Shown here piece by piece: positions 5,755 to 12,943 of a DNA stretch of 29,909 nt (position 1 is its first letter; the number at the start of each line of letters is the position of its first letter). The stretch comes from a virus. The stretch lies in the IMG/VR virus record IMGVR_UViG_3300044617_000594, positions 1 through 29,909 of that record. One strand, given 5' to 3'. The notes below the pieces were generated by a model. The model did not search any database. It had not been told where the DNA came from and saw only the letters and a program-made list of their open reading frames with translations. The position numbers and the translations under genes are program-made.

Positions 5755-6758
5755 GACATTCATTATTACCAAAGCTTGCTGAGTGCGCTTGCTATGAAAG
5801 CAAGCAAGGCGAGGCGGGGCCAGCAGCACAAAGGGGAACCAAGCTTGATGGTCGATTTCGTCAAGCTTTACAAACAGGAACCCTTGATGAGACAGAACTC
5901 GACAAGGACGAGATCAAGGGGTTGAAGTGGGCCTTAAAGCAAGTCAAAAATATTGCTGGCAAGAATCCCATCATTTCAGACGAGGCATTGCTCAAGGTTC
6001 AGACTCCCGGCATCGATCACATAGGAACTGAAGATGTTAGAGTTCCCGATATTCAAGCTTCCTGTGACCTAAAAACAGGAGCCTTGCGTTCCTACTACGA
6101 GCAAATGGCGGCTTATGCCTATGGCAACATGGAATCGCACTTTTGCGAGGAATGGACTTGTTACCTTGTGTTCTGCGATCAAAAGGAACTCGTTGAACAC
6201 AAGTTCACGCTCGAGCAAGCCAAGCGCATCGTCCAAGGCGTTGTTTCCGCATACAACGATCCGAACAAGGAGCCAAGCCAATGCGCTTATTGTTCATGGT
6301 GCGCTAAGAGGGACACTTGTGTTGCTCTAATCAAACCAGTCAAAGAAGTGCAAGCCATAATGGAGGCAGACCAGAACCTTGCTGTGCTGCGTGAGGAGAT
6401 AGCATCTGATCCAGCGCGTCTGGGTAGATTCCTTCAACTGAACAAGGTGTTTGAATCAGAACTAGTTAAGCCTCTCAAGGATACTGCCAAGGCACAGATG
6501 GAATCTGGTCAAGAACTGCTTGGCTGGAGACTGTCAGAGGTCAAGGGCAGCGAGTATTTTGACAAGGTTGCCATTGTGTCTGCTGCCATCGCTGGCAAGT
6601 GGGGCATTGATGACCTTGTTGAAGGCATGGGAGGGACAATGAAGGGAGAAGTATTCAGAGAATTATGCGATAAATACCGAACGCCTGTTCAAGAAAATCA
6701 AGCAAAACGCAAGGATGGATTCACGAAACTTATTGAGGACAAAAGGAAAACAAAATGA
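5751..6758 (+). CDS. Cas4/RecB-like PD-(D/E)xK exonuclease with cysteine cluster
   Basis: This encodes 335 residues. The nuclease core shows GID (87-89), then D100...D106-L-K108-T-G, the metal-binding and catalytic lysine motif of RecB/Cas4/lambda-exonuclease folds, and QMAAYAYG (118-125), the QxxxY motif. Three closely spaced cysteines C178, C181 and C184 plus C190, with C12/C14 near the N-terminus, match the Fe-S arrangement of Cas4 and AddB-type nucleases. The C-terminal 130 residues are a helical extension seen in phage DUF2800-type relatives. It would resect DNA ends to make ssDNA for the RecT-like partner upstream. The gene begins ATGA-overlapped with the membrane peptide and ends ATGA-overlapped with the next gene. 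Confidence 0.78.
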   Translation: MRHSLLPKLAECACYESKQGEAGPAAQRGTKLDGRFRQALQTGTLDETELDKDEIKGLKWALKQVKNIAGKNPIISDEALLKVQTPGIDHIGTEDVRVPDIQASCDLKTGALRSYYEQMAAYAYGNMESHFCEEWTCYLVFCDQKELVEHKFTLEQAKRIVQGVVSAYNDPNKEPSQCAYCSWCAKRDTCVALIKPVKEVQAIMEADQNLAVLREEIASDPARLGRFLQLNKVFESELVKPLKDTAKAQMESGQELLGWRLSEVKGSEYFDKVAIVSAAIAGKWGIDDLVEGMGGTMKGEVFRELCDKYRTPVQENQAKRKDGFTKLIEDKRKTK

Positions 6759-7099
6759 AGTTGCGAGTTAAATACAGAAAGAAGAATGGTAAACAATTAA
6801 GTTCCATGGAGCAAAAAGAAATATTGCATTGGCGAAGCCTTGCAGAGTTGCCTCCTGAAGAATGGGTAAGGCGAGTTGATGCATTGCCTGTAAAGGCAAG
6901 GCCACAGATCGCCAGAATGATATGGTGGGACTTCTGGAGCGAGCGCACAGTTGCAGAACGCTGGCCTCACTTTGATGCATACTTGCAATTCGATCACGAC
7001 GAGGATCAAAACCCATTGCCAAGATCAACTGTTGCAAGCTGCCTCAAGACAGTTGGGTATCCAAAATATCGCATTAAACTTCGTCTTATATCCTCTTAA
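6755..7099 (+). CDS. Small basic protein, unknown function
   Basis: This encodes 114 residues, basic and tryptophan-rich (WWDFWSERTVAERWPHFDAYL, about residues 56-76). It is coupled to the nuclease by an ATGA overlap, so the two are likely co-produced. The layout hints at a helical DNA-binding protein but no known motif was identified. Confidence 0.6.
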   Translation: MKLRVKYRKKNGKQLSSMEQKEILHWRSLAELPPEEWVRRVDALPVKARPQIARMIWWDFWSERTVAERWPHFDAYLQFDHDEDQNPLPRSTVASCLKTVGYPKYRIKLRLISS

Positions 7100-7103
7100 A
7101 AAT

Positions 7104-7334
7104 ATGAAAAAACAAGAATTGTGGGAAATCTATTGCAGGAAGAACCCATCATTTGAGAAAGATGGCAATGTCACCATGTCAGCAAAAGGACTGAAAAAGT
7201 TGTTCGATACTACATGGGATACAGCATATTATGATGGAGAACCAGAAGAAAACTTTGTTGAAAACTCTGCTCCAAATTTTCAACAACAATCAGCAAGTGT
7301 GGAGCTTTTAAAATCAATATTCAGAATGAAATAA
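7104..7334 (+). CDS. Small protein, unknown function
   Basis: This encodes 76 residues from the ATG at 7104, 4 nt after the upstream stop; longer in-frame versions would overlap the preceding gene by about 150 nt and are disfavoured. The segment LWEIYCRKNPSFEK...TMSAKGLKKLFDTTWDTAY resembles small early proteins found near phage recombination genes. Function unknown. The C-terminus is hydrophilic and probably disordered. Confidence 0.6.
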   Translation: MKKQELWEIYCRKNPSFEKDGNVTMSAKGLKKLFDTTWDTAYYDGEPEENFVENSAPNFQQQSASVELLKSIFRMK

Positions 7335-7344
7335 ATAAACAAAT

Positions 7345-7527
7345 ATGAGTGCAATAAATACATACAAAGAATTAACAGATACAATTGAATCGTTGGAACG
7401 CAGGGTTCAGAAACATGATGAGATACTTAAAAAGATAGAAAAGTTGGTAAAAGACTGCACAGGCAAAAGAATCTCTCAAGAGGTTTCTCAAGTCCTTCAA
7501 GAAACAATCAAGCAAGCATATAAATAA
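7345..7527 (+). CDS. Short coiled-coil protein, unknown function
   Basis: This encodes 60 residues, almost entirely helical with heptad-like Leu/Ile spacing (residues 8-36: LTDTIESLERRVQKHDEILKKIEKL). It would form a dimeric or trimeric coiled coil. It sits one nt before the winged-helix gene and may be its partner, but only position suggests this. Confidence 0.55.
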   Translation: MSAINTYKELTDTIESLERRVQKHDEILKKIEKLVKDCTGKRISQEVSQVLQETIKQAYK

Positions 7528-7528
7528 A

Positions 7529-7837
7529 ATGACAAATATATTTTTAGAAGACCTCTTTGGATGGGGCAAAAAAACACAAATGCAAAGCACTTCAATTCAA
7601 GCATACAGCGAAATTATGTATGATGGAACTCTTCAAAGGCAAGAAAAGCAAATTGTTGATAGCATGAAAAGGGGAGTAAACTATTCCCTGCAAGAGTTGT
7701 CGCAAATTACAGGCATAGGGATCAATGCAATATCTGGCAGGTGTAATGGATTGAAGAAAAAAGGAGTATTGGAGTGTTGTGAAAAGCGCAAGTGCAGCAT
7801 TACCAACAAAACAATCAAGCCATTGATACTCAAGTGA
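7529..7837 (+). CDS. Winged helix-turn-helix protein
   Basis: This encodes 102 residues. After a 35-residue hydrophilic start, residues 37-90 look like a winged HTH: QIVDSMKRGVNYSLQELSQITGIGINAISGRCNGLKKKG followed by wing strands VLECCEKRKCSITNKTIKPLI. MarR-like and phage replication-associated HTH proteins share this plan. It directly precedes, and overlaps by 4 nt (GTGA), the probable replication initiator, so a role in replication or control of this operon is likely. Confidence 0.6.
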   Translation: MTNIFLEDLFGWGKKTQMQSTSIQAYSEIMYDGTLQRQEKQIVDSMKRGVNYSLQELSQITGIGINAISGRCNGLKKKGVLECCEKRKCSITNKTIKPLILK

Positions 7838-8484
7838 GCAAAAACATATTTCGCCAAAAGCGTTCAAGTAACTTTACTGTAGTTCCTAATGAGTTTCTAC
7901 ACTCATGTGAACTGTCATTTAAGGCCAAAGGGCTGCTGTCATACCTTTTGTCGCTGCCGTCAGATTGGGAGGTTCACATCTCGCATTTGGCAACTGCATC
8001 CAAGGATGGTCAGGATAGCGTTTCAAGCGGCATGGCAGAGCTTATAGAGGCAAAGTATGTGTGGAGGCGACCTCGCTGTGGCTCAGAGCCGGGCGGCTGG
8101 GAATACTTCATCTACGACTGCCAACAGGAAGAATCCCCATTCGGGGAATCTCCGACTCGGGAAATTCCCAATGCCGAAAATCCCGATTCGGGAAAAACGG
8201 CAACTACTAAGAACTATAAGAATGAACAAAGAACTAAAGAGAGTAAAGACACAAGGACAACAGAAGAGTTTGTTGAAGACCTGAAGCGAATCTACGACTA
8301 CATTGACATTGATACGGAGCTAAAGCGAATTGATGCTTGGCTTTTAACCCGTCCAGATAGAAGGAAGACACGCCGATTCGTCACCAACTGGCTAAACAGA
8401 GTTGAGAAACCCATGGAAAAACAACAACATGTTCCCGGCAACATGCTTGGAGTTTACCAAGGGCCACATCGTTCTTGCCTTTAA
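7834..8484 (+). CDS. Replication initiator-like protein with winged helix
   Basis: This encodes 216 residues from the GTG at 7834, which overlaps the previous stop as GTGA; an in-frame ATG at 7792 would add 14 residues. The N-terminus (SSNFTVVPNEFLH...LSFKAKGLLSYLLSLPSDWEVHISHLATASKDGQDSVSSGMAELIEAKYVWR style) is the typical winged-helix domain of phage replication proteins of the DnaD/gpO type. A Pro/Ser-rich linker and a helical C-terminal domain with NWLNR follow. In such phages this protein binds the origin and loads the DnaB helicase, whose gene lies 1.2 kb downstream. The linker contains a short duplication of the element GESPTREIPNAENPDSGK-like repeats. The origin may lie inside this gene, as in lambda. 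Confidence 0.72.
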   Translation: MSKNIFRQKRSSNFTVVPNEFLHSCELSFKAKGLLSYLLSLPSDWEVHISHLATASKDGQDSVSSGMAELIEAKYVWRRPRCGSEPGGWEYFIYDCQQEESPFGESPTREIPNAENPDSGKTATTKNYKNEQRTKESKDTRTTEEFVEDLKRIYDYIDIDTELKRIDAWLLTRPDRRKTRRFVTNWLNRVEKPMEKQQHVPGNMLGVYQGPHRSCL

Positions 8485-8508
8485 ACAGACAACTTAAAAT
8501 ATCTTTAT

Positions 8509-8907
8509 ATGAAACAGATTAATTTATTTGGGCAGGAGTTTAACCCAATCAAAGAAGATCAAAAGTATTCATCAAAAATACAAGCTCCAGTTTACGAGCC
8601 AAAAGGTAAAAAGCCTCATGTTTTTGAGCTATGCGACAAATCAAAATCACTTTCCTTGATTAGAGACATAGAAAGCTCATTACTTCCAGAAGAAGAAAAA
8701 AAGTTCCTGATAGATGCAGCAAGAAGGCACAATGTCTTTAATTATGAAAAGATTGCAGACTATTACGCACATTCATCGAAAGAAATGCAGGAATTGATGG
8801 AAAAATCAGCACTTGTTATTATTGATTTCAACAAGGCTATTGAATTTGGGTTCGTTAAGGTTTGTGAAGAAATAACAAACAGATACCTTGAAGAATATGA
8901 AATCTGA
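8509..8907 (+). CDS. Conserved phage protein next to the glycosyltransferase
   Basis: This encodes 132 residues. After a variable start (INLFGQEFNP), a helical domain runs KPHVFELCDKSKSLSLIRDIESS, LPEEEKKFLIDAARRH, VFNYEKIADYYAHSSKEMQELMEKSALVIIDFNKAIEFGFV. I recall this last part as a conserved unit in phage proteins but cannot name a tested function. Its stop overlaps the glycosyltransferase start by 11 nt, a close coupling that suggests a shared DNA-modification role. That link is inference. Confidence 0.65.
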   Translation: MKQINLFGQEFNPIKEDQKYSSKIQAPVYEPKGKKPHVFELCDKSKSLSLIRDIESSLLPEEEKKFLIDAARRHNVFNYEKIADYYAHSSKEMQELMEKSALVIIDFNKAIEFGFVKVCEEITNRYLEEYEI

Positions 8908-9742
8908 CTTCTGTGTTTTTATATTAACGCATGGCAGGCCAGACAATGTTTATACATCCAAAATGTTGCTGAAACGAGGATATACTGGAAAAATATTTTA
9001 TGTTCTTGATGATGAAGATAAGTCTGTAGATCAATACAAGCAACGATTTGGAGAAGAAAATATATTTGTGTTCAACAAAAAAGAAATGGCAGACAGTATT
9101 GATGAGGGCAACAATTTCGACAACAGAAGCGCAGCAGTTCATGCAAGAAATGCAACATACAAAATTGCTGAAAAGATTGGATTTGAATTTTTTATACTAC
9201 TTGAAGATGATTATGTTGAAATCGAATACAAACTAACGAATGTAAAGGCAGGGCAGTATCCCAAAAGTCTTGATTTTGTTTTTTCTACAGTTATGAATTA
9301 TTATAAATCCATTGATGCTGCAAGCGTTGCATTGGCCCAAAATGGAGACTTCATAGGTGGAATAGATAATGGTGTGCAGGCATACAGGTTCAGTAAGCGT
9401 AAGTGTATGAACACCTTCTTTTGTTCAACCAAAAGACCTATTCAATTTATTGGTCAGTTTAATGATGATGTAAATACATACACAACACTTGGAAACAGAG
9501 GAAAATTGTTTCTAACGATCCCAGTAGTTTCAATCAGACAAGTTTCTACTCAAAAAACAAAGGGAGGAATGACAGAATTGTATCTCCAATATGGAACTTA
9601 TTGTAAATCATTCACAAGCGTAATGATGCACCCAAGTGGTGTATGTGTGAAAATGTTGAATTCAACCAACAAGAGAATCCACCATTCCATCAATTGGAAA
9701 GCGACAACCCCAATGATAATTAGTGATATATACAAAAAATAA
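8897..9742 (+). CDS. TET-associated glycosyltransferase (TAGT) for DNA base glycosylation
   Basis: This encodes 281 residues from the ATG at 8897; a TTG at 8888 would add three. It matches the TAGT family defined beside phage TET/JBP oxygenases. It has FILTHGRPDN (8-17), VLDDEDK (36-42), FDNRSAAVHARN (74-85), the acidic metal/nucleotide-sugar motif LLEDDY (101-106), GQFNDDVNTYTTLGNRGKLFL (about 190-210), and a C-terminal GTYCKSF...HHSINW. The fold is GT-A-like. Family members are proposed to attach sugars to hydroxymethylated pyrimidines in phage DNA, protecting it from restriction. No TET dioxygenase or pyrimidine hydroxymethylase is visible in this window, so the acceptor base is unknown. 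Confidence 0.82.
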   Translation: MKSDFCVFILTHGRPDNVYTSKMLLKRGYTGKIFYVLDDEDKSVDQYKQRFGEENIFVFNKKEMADSIDEGNNFDNRSAAVHARNATYKIAEKIGFEFFILLEDDYVEIEYKLTNVKAGQYPKSLDFVFSTVMNYYKSIDAASVALAQNGDFIGGIDNGVQAYRFSKRKCMNTFFCSTKRPIQFIGQFNDDVNTYTTLGNRGKLFLTIPVVSIRQVSTQKTKGGMTELYLQYGTYCKSFTSVMMHPSGVCVKMLNSTNKRIHHSINWKATTPMIISDIYKK

Positions 9743-9746
9743 ATAA

Positions 9747-11000
9747 ATGAAAATACCAATAGCAAACACAGCAGAGAGAGCAGCCATATCGCTTCTTGTA
9801 TCTGACCAGAATGTTTATTCACAACTCCATTGGGATGCCTCGTATTTCTTCCAAAATGGCACAAGAATGGTTTTTGAGGCCATAGAGGCAGTCCATAGCA
9901 GAACAGGGGTCATAAGCGCAGTAGCAGTCATTTCAGAGCTTGAGACTACTGGAAAGCTATCAAAGGTGGGGGGGCAGAATGAAGTCATGGATATGATTGG
10001 AACCATCTTTATTGCGCCCGGCCCAGTTTCCGTGGATGTGGCTGATGAATATCGCCAGCAACTCATAAAGGCCAAAAACTACAGGGATGCCATATCAGTC
10101 ATTGAGGAATCAAATCAAGACATTCGGGAAATGCGAATGGACTTGGGTGAGCTTTCAGAGAAGATCGCTGGATGTGTCATCAACGATTCTGCAACCAAAA
10201 CCATGGTTCAGCACATCACAGAACTTGTCGATGACCTTGAGAACAAAAACAAGCTGGATGTATTCAAATCTGGACTCTACGACCTCGACATGAATTTTGC
10301 TGGTGGATTCCATCGTGGCGAAATGGTTGTGGTTGGGGCGCAGACTTCAGGTGGTAAGTCAATCCTTCTCTACCAAATCGCACTTGAGGCATTGATTGCT
10401 GGAAAGTCTGTGGCAATCTTCTCGCTTGAAATGCCAAGCAAGGCGATCATTAGGCGCATGGCTGCGAACATGGTTGGAAAGAAGATCGTCAATGCTGGAG
10501 ATTTTGGAGATGGCACAGCATATGTGGCATCATTCAAGGAAATCGCATCTGCATTGCAAACCATCGTGAAGCTGCCTCTCACGCTGCGCGATGATCTTTC
10601 AGAAGTGGGAGCGATTGACGCCGAGGCGCAGCGGCTTGCGGCACTGAACAAAGCAGATGTAATTGTTGTGGACTACCTGCAAATTGTATCCATGCCAAAA
10701 GCAGACAATCGTGAGCAGGCGATTTCAGAATTGACACGGAGGCTAAAACTGTCTGCACTCAAGACACAATCCCTTGTTCTCACAGCAAGCCAACTCAATG
10801 ATGATGGCAAGCTGCGCGAGTCGCGGGCAATCGGCCACCATGCAGACCATGTGCTGAACATCATCCATGACAAAACAGGGTCATCAATATTCGTTGAGAA
10901 GAACAGGCGCGGGCAACGCGGGATTTCATTTCCAGTTGTGATGCGCGGGGAAATTTCAAGGTTTGAAGAAGGCGAAAAGCAAGAGAAAAAGAAAAAATGA
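9747..11000 (+). CDS. dnaB: Replicative DNA helicase, DnaB family
   Basis: This encodes 417 residues, close to the usual DnaB length. The N-terminal helical domain (about 1-105) with AERAAISLLVSD is followed by a linker helix and the RecA-like ATPase. Walker A is G197-AQTSGG-K204-S205, SLEMP is at 226-230, Walker B is VIVVDYLQIV with D309, ASQLN is at 347-351, and the arginine-finger region KNRRG is at 385-389. It should unwind DNA at the phage fork as a hexamer, loaded by the initiator-like protein upstream. No phage primase domain is fused or adjacent, and no phage polymerase is in the window. The tail is lysine-rich (EKKKK). Its stop overlaps the next start by 4 nt. Confidence 0.93.
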   Translation: MKIPIANTAERAAISLLVSDQNVYSQLHWDASYFFQNGTRMVFEAIEAVHSRTGVISAVAVISELETTGKLSKVGGQNEVMDMIGTIFIAPGPVSVDVADEYRQQLIKAKNYRDAISVIEESNQDIREMRMDLGELSEKIAGCVINDSATKTMVQHITELVDDLENKNKLDVFKSGLYDLDMNFAGGFHRGEMVVVGAQTSGGKSILLYQIALEALIAGKSVAIFSLEMPSKAIIRRMAANMVGKKIVNAGDFGDGTAYVASFKEIASALQTIVKLPLTLRDDLSEVGAIDAEAQRLAALNKADVIVVDYLQIVSMPKADNREQAISELTRRLKLSALKTQSLVLTASQLNDDGKLRESRAIGHHADHVLNIIHDKTGSSIFVEKNRRGQRGISFPVVMRGEISRFEEGEKQEKKKK

Positions 11001-11452
11001 GCGACACACTAGAAACAGATGCTGTTTGGAAAGGAAACGACATTGTTAAGCAAGTAATGACAAGCCGCCGCTTGGAGCGCGAGCGCGACGACTTGCGTGA
11101 ACGCTACGAATCCACGTTAAAAGAACGCGACAGTTGGAGGATGCGGGCTGAAGAAAAGTGGGCGATGCGTCGAGAATTGGAAGAGTTGCTTGATGTAAAT
11201 CAAGCGGCAGCATCTGACGAACAATTCAAGAAAGGATTGAATAGCCTAAAAGAAATCATCCGCGAGCGGGACGAGGCGAGGCATGAAATTGAAGGCTGGC
11301 GCAACAAATGGAATTGGGCCATTGAGATGGCTGCACGGGCAGAGATGGAACGCGACGATGCGCTTGCCATGTGTGAGCTTTTGCGAGAGGACATCAGGGA
11401 ACTGCTTTATGAGCCTCCCCTCAAAATCAAGCTGAGAAAACAACGCGCATGA
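10997..11452 (+). CDS. Long coiled-coil protein, unknown function
   Basis: This encodes 151 residues, nearly all charged helix rich in Arg, Glu and Leu (residues 22-135), predicting a long coiled coil. The ATGA overlap with the helicase gene suggests coordinated synthesis. Coiled-coil proteins in this place are common in phages and sometimes annotated as nuclease- or SSB-associated, but nothing here shows a function. The C-terminus is basic (KIKLRKQRA). Confidence 0.65.
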   Translation: MSDTLETDAVWKGNDIVKQVMTSRRLERERDDLRERYESTLKERDSWRMRAEEKWAMRRELEELLDVNQAAASDEQFKKGLNSLKEIIRERDEARHEIEGWRNKWNWAIEMAARAEMERDDALAMCELLREDIRELLYEPPLKIKLRKQRA

Positions 11453-11634
11453 GTAGCACAGACGCAGCCTTTATCGAAGCATCAAATTGCTTTGACTTTG
11501 CCAACCACATCTGGCTTTCCAGACAGAAGGAACGCTACGAGGATGCGAAGCGGGCATTCGACTTGGGCATGAAAATCTACAACGAACATTTCGCAGAAAA
11601 AAATACTTGCGAGGATAAGGAATTTGAGTTCTGA
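11449..11634 (+). CDS. Small helical protein, unknown function
   Basis: This encodes 61 residues, coupled to the previous gene by an ATGA overlap. It is helical and charged (IWLSRQKERYEDAKRAFDLGMKIYNEHFAEK) with an acidic end. No family recognised. Confidence 0.6.
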   Translation: MSSTDAAFIEASNCFDFANHIWLSRQKERYEDAKRAFDLGMKIYNEHFAEKNTCEDKEFEF

Positions 11635-11642
11635 TCTCTCGC

Positions 11643-11655
11643 GTAGCAACGCTAC
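11643..11655 (+). promoter_or_regulatory. Leader hairpin before the SSB-like gene
   Basis: GTAGC (11643-11647) and GCTAC (11651-11655) form a 5-bp stem with an AAC loop, followed by an A/C-rich stretch to the ATG at 11671 with no Shine-Dalgarno. It has the same design as the leaders at 2833-2846 and 4476-4489. Confidence 0.4.
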
Positions 11656-11670
11656 CAACCAATAAATACT

Positions 11671-12168
11671 ATGGATAAACAATACATCAGCAAAGCAGGC
11701 AAATATGTCTGCAAGGTCGTTGAACCTAGCAAGGGATGGCTAGATCAACCAGAAGGGAAAGCCCCATTCATTCGCATTCCTTGCATCGTTGACATGCCAG
11801 AAAGCGATCAGCATGGGCGCGAGGCAGTCTGGTATGGATACCTGACAGAGAAAAGCCGAAAGCGCACAGAGGAAACCTTGCACAAGGTTTTTGGCTGGGA
11901 TGGCAACTGGGACGATGAAGCAGGACTTGATTCCTTCGCAGGCAAGAAGGTTCGATTGCAATGCGACGAATCAGAATGGCAGGGCAAGTCTCAAATCAAG
12001 GCCAGATGGCTAAATCCACTGTCCACAAAGAGCGAGAAGAACAAGGCTGAATATAGCTCAAAGCGCAAAGCAGTCCTTGAGCAGCTTAAAAAAGATTACC
12101 CACACATGAAATTTGCGGAACCATATTCCAAAACAAAAGATGACAACGGCGAGGACATTCCGTTCTGA
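11671..12168 (+). CDS. SSB-like single-stranded DNA-binding protein with acidic tip
   Basis: This encodes 165 residues. The C-terminus ends DDNGEDIPF (157-165), closely matching the acidic DDDIPF tip by which bacterial SSBs recruit partner proteins. The preceding region (about 128-156) is lysine-rich. Residues 5-115 look like a beta-rich OB-type domain: GKYVCKVVEPSKGW...APFIRIPCIVDMPESD...EAVWYGYLT...GKKVRLQCDESEWQGKSQIKARWL. The fold is not a standard SSB by eye, but similar phage proteins serve as SSB replacements. The position next to helicase and recombination genes agrees. It probably binds ssDNA for the RecT-like and helicase proteins. Confidence 0.68.
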   Translation: MDKQYISKAGKYVCKVVEPSKGWLDQPEGKAPFIRIPCIVDMPESDQHGREAVWYGYLTEKSRKRTEETLHKVFGWDGNWDDEAGLDSFAGKKVRLQCDESEWQGKSQIKARWLNPLSTKSEKNKAEYSSKRKAVLEQLKKDYPHMKFAEPYSKTKDDNGEDIPF

Positions 12169-12274
12169 TCTTTGAGAGAAACAGGGATTGTGGCGGACAG
12201 TTATGGTCTGGTTATCATGTTGCCCTGATTCGTAACCACATAAAACGGATCACTCTCAACTTATAAATAAATAT
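12169..12274 (+). other. Non-coding gap with nested complementary segments
   Basis: No gene is seen. TTGAGAG (12172-12178) pairs with CTCTCAA (12253-12259). Inside, TGTGG (12189-12193) can pair with CCACA (12236-12240), and GTTGC (12219-12223) with GTAAC (12232-12236, one G-U), so the stems nest around an 8-nt loop. Part of it resembles a tRNA D arm and anticodon arm, but no T arm or CCA context is present. An A/T-rich leader to 12275 follows. It may be a structured leader or a decayed tRNA. Confidence 0.35.
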
Positions 12275-12427
12275 ATGAAAACAACAGCAATCATTGCAAC
12301 CTCGCTTGTGATCATGGGATATGCAACCATGTGTGCATCATGGGAGCGTTTTATCAAAAAACCAAACTTTGCATTGTGTCCATTGTGTGGGCAAGAAGTT
12401 AAAAACATTCCAATAGAAAACAAATAA
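12275..12427 (+). CDS. 50-residue membrane-anchored CxxC mini-protein
   Basis: The ATG at 12275 is preceded by an A/T-rich leader. Residues 1-20 (MKTTAIIATSLVIMGYATMC) look like a signal anchor or possibly a lipoprotein signal ending near Cys20. A CPLCG knuckle (about 37-41) that could bind zinc or act in redox follows. The stop overlaps the next ATG as TAATG. No known family; the function is unclear. Confidence 0.5.
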   Translation: MKTTAIIATSLVIMGYATMCASWERFIKKPNFALCPLCGQEVKNIPIENK

Positions 12428-12627
12428 TGGATCAGCCTTTTATGATGTGGTCTGGTCGGCGTGTTGAGTGGCAAATGCTACACCCAGAGTTCAAGTCTAT
12501 ATTTGGGTTTATAGTCCATGGAGCAGATGTTTGCAGAATGCTGGACATCCACCCAATGTTTCCTGTTTCTGGTGAAATAGAACAGGTTAGGAACGAAATA
12601 GAATCCAGAGAAAGCGCACTGTTCTAA
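12427..12627 (+). CDS. Small protein, unknown function
   Basis: This encodes 66 residues linked to both neighbours by TAATG overlaps. The first half has aromatic strands (MMWSGRRVEWQMLHPEFKSIFGFI) and the second a charged helix. No family recognised. Confidence 0.55.
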   Translation: MDQPFMMWSGRRVEWQMLHPEFKSIFGFIVHGADVCRMLDIHPMFPVSGEIEQVRNEIESRESALF

Positions 12628-12782
12628 TGGAATCATTAACAAGGGAAGAAGAACAAAAAAGGATTAATGATTTATACGCTTATGGAAAGATCACAAAAGA
12701 AGATTGGAGCGCAAAATTTGACGAACTATCATCATCAAGATGGACAGCAAAAGGAAAAGTAATCGAATCAAAAAAGAATTAA
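12627..12782 (+). CDS. Small charged protein, unknown function
   Basis: This encodes 51 residues, with the start overlapping the previous stop as TAATG. It resembles SHOCT-like short helices (REEEQKRINDLYAYGKITKEDWSAKFDEL), where a hydrophobic pattern around YAYGKITKEDW is typical of small two-helix oligomerising tails. The similarity is weak. It overlaps the next gene by 43 nt. Confidence 0.5.
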   Translation: MESLTREEEQKRINDLYAYGKITKEDWSAKFDELSSSRWTAKGKVIESKKN

Positions 12783-12943
12783 AGGAATATCCTGTATGGT
12801 CTTGTTTACCATGTGGACTCAAACATGGTTCCAAACAAAAAGAAGTATCATGCTGGCATTATGGAAAATGTGATGTCTGTGGTAAAAATGCAGAAGTTAC
12901 ACAACCAAGGGATTTCGGGCATTTCGTAAACTGGTTTAAATAA
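12740..12943 (+). CDS. Zinc-ribbon mini-protein
   Basis: This encodes 67 residues. Two cysteine knuckles, CLPCG (about 22-26) and C-D-VCGK with a preceding CWHYGKC (about 38-48), form a likely zinc ribbon, followed by TQPRDFGH. Small zinc-ribbon proteins of this style occur in phage replication regions. The ATG at 12740 lies inside the preceding gene (43-nt overlap); the clear Cys pattern supports the frame. The stop overlaps the next ATG as TAATG. Confidence 0.62.
   Translation: MDSKRKSNRIKKELKEYPVWSCLPCGLKHGSKQKEVSCWHYGKCDVCGKNAEVTQPRDFGHFVNWFK

Noticed and set aside
12180-12260. Possible tRNA gene
   Set aside because: D-arm and anticodon-arm-like parts are present, but there is no T arm, the loop is 8 nt and position 37 would be a pyrimidine. 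It is kept only as a structured gap.
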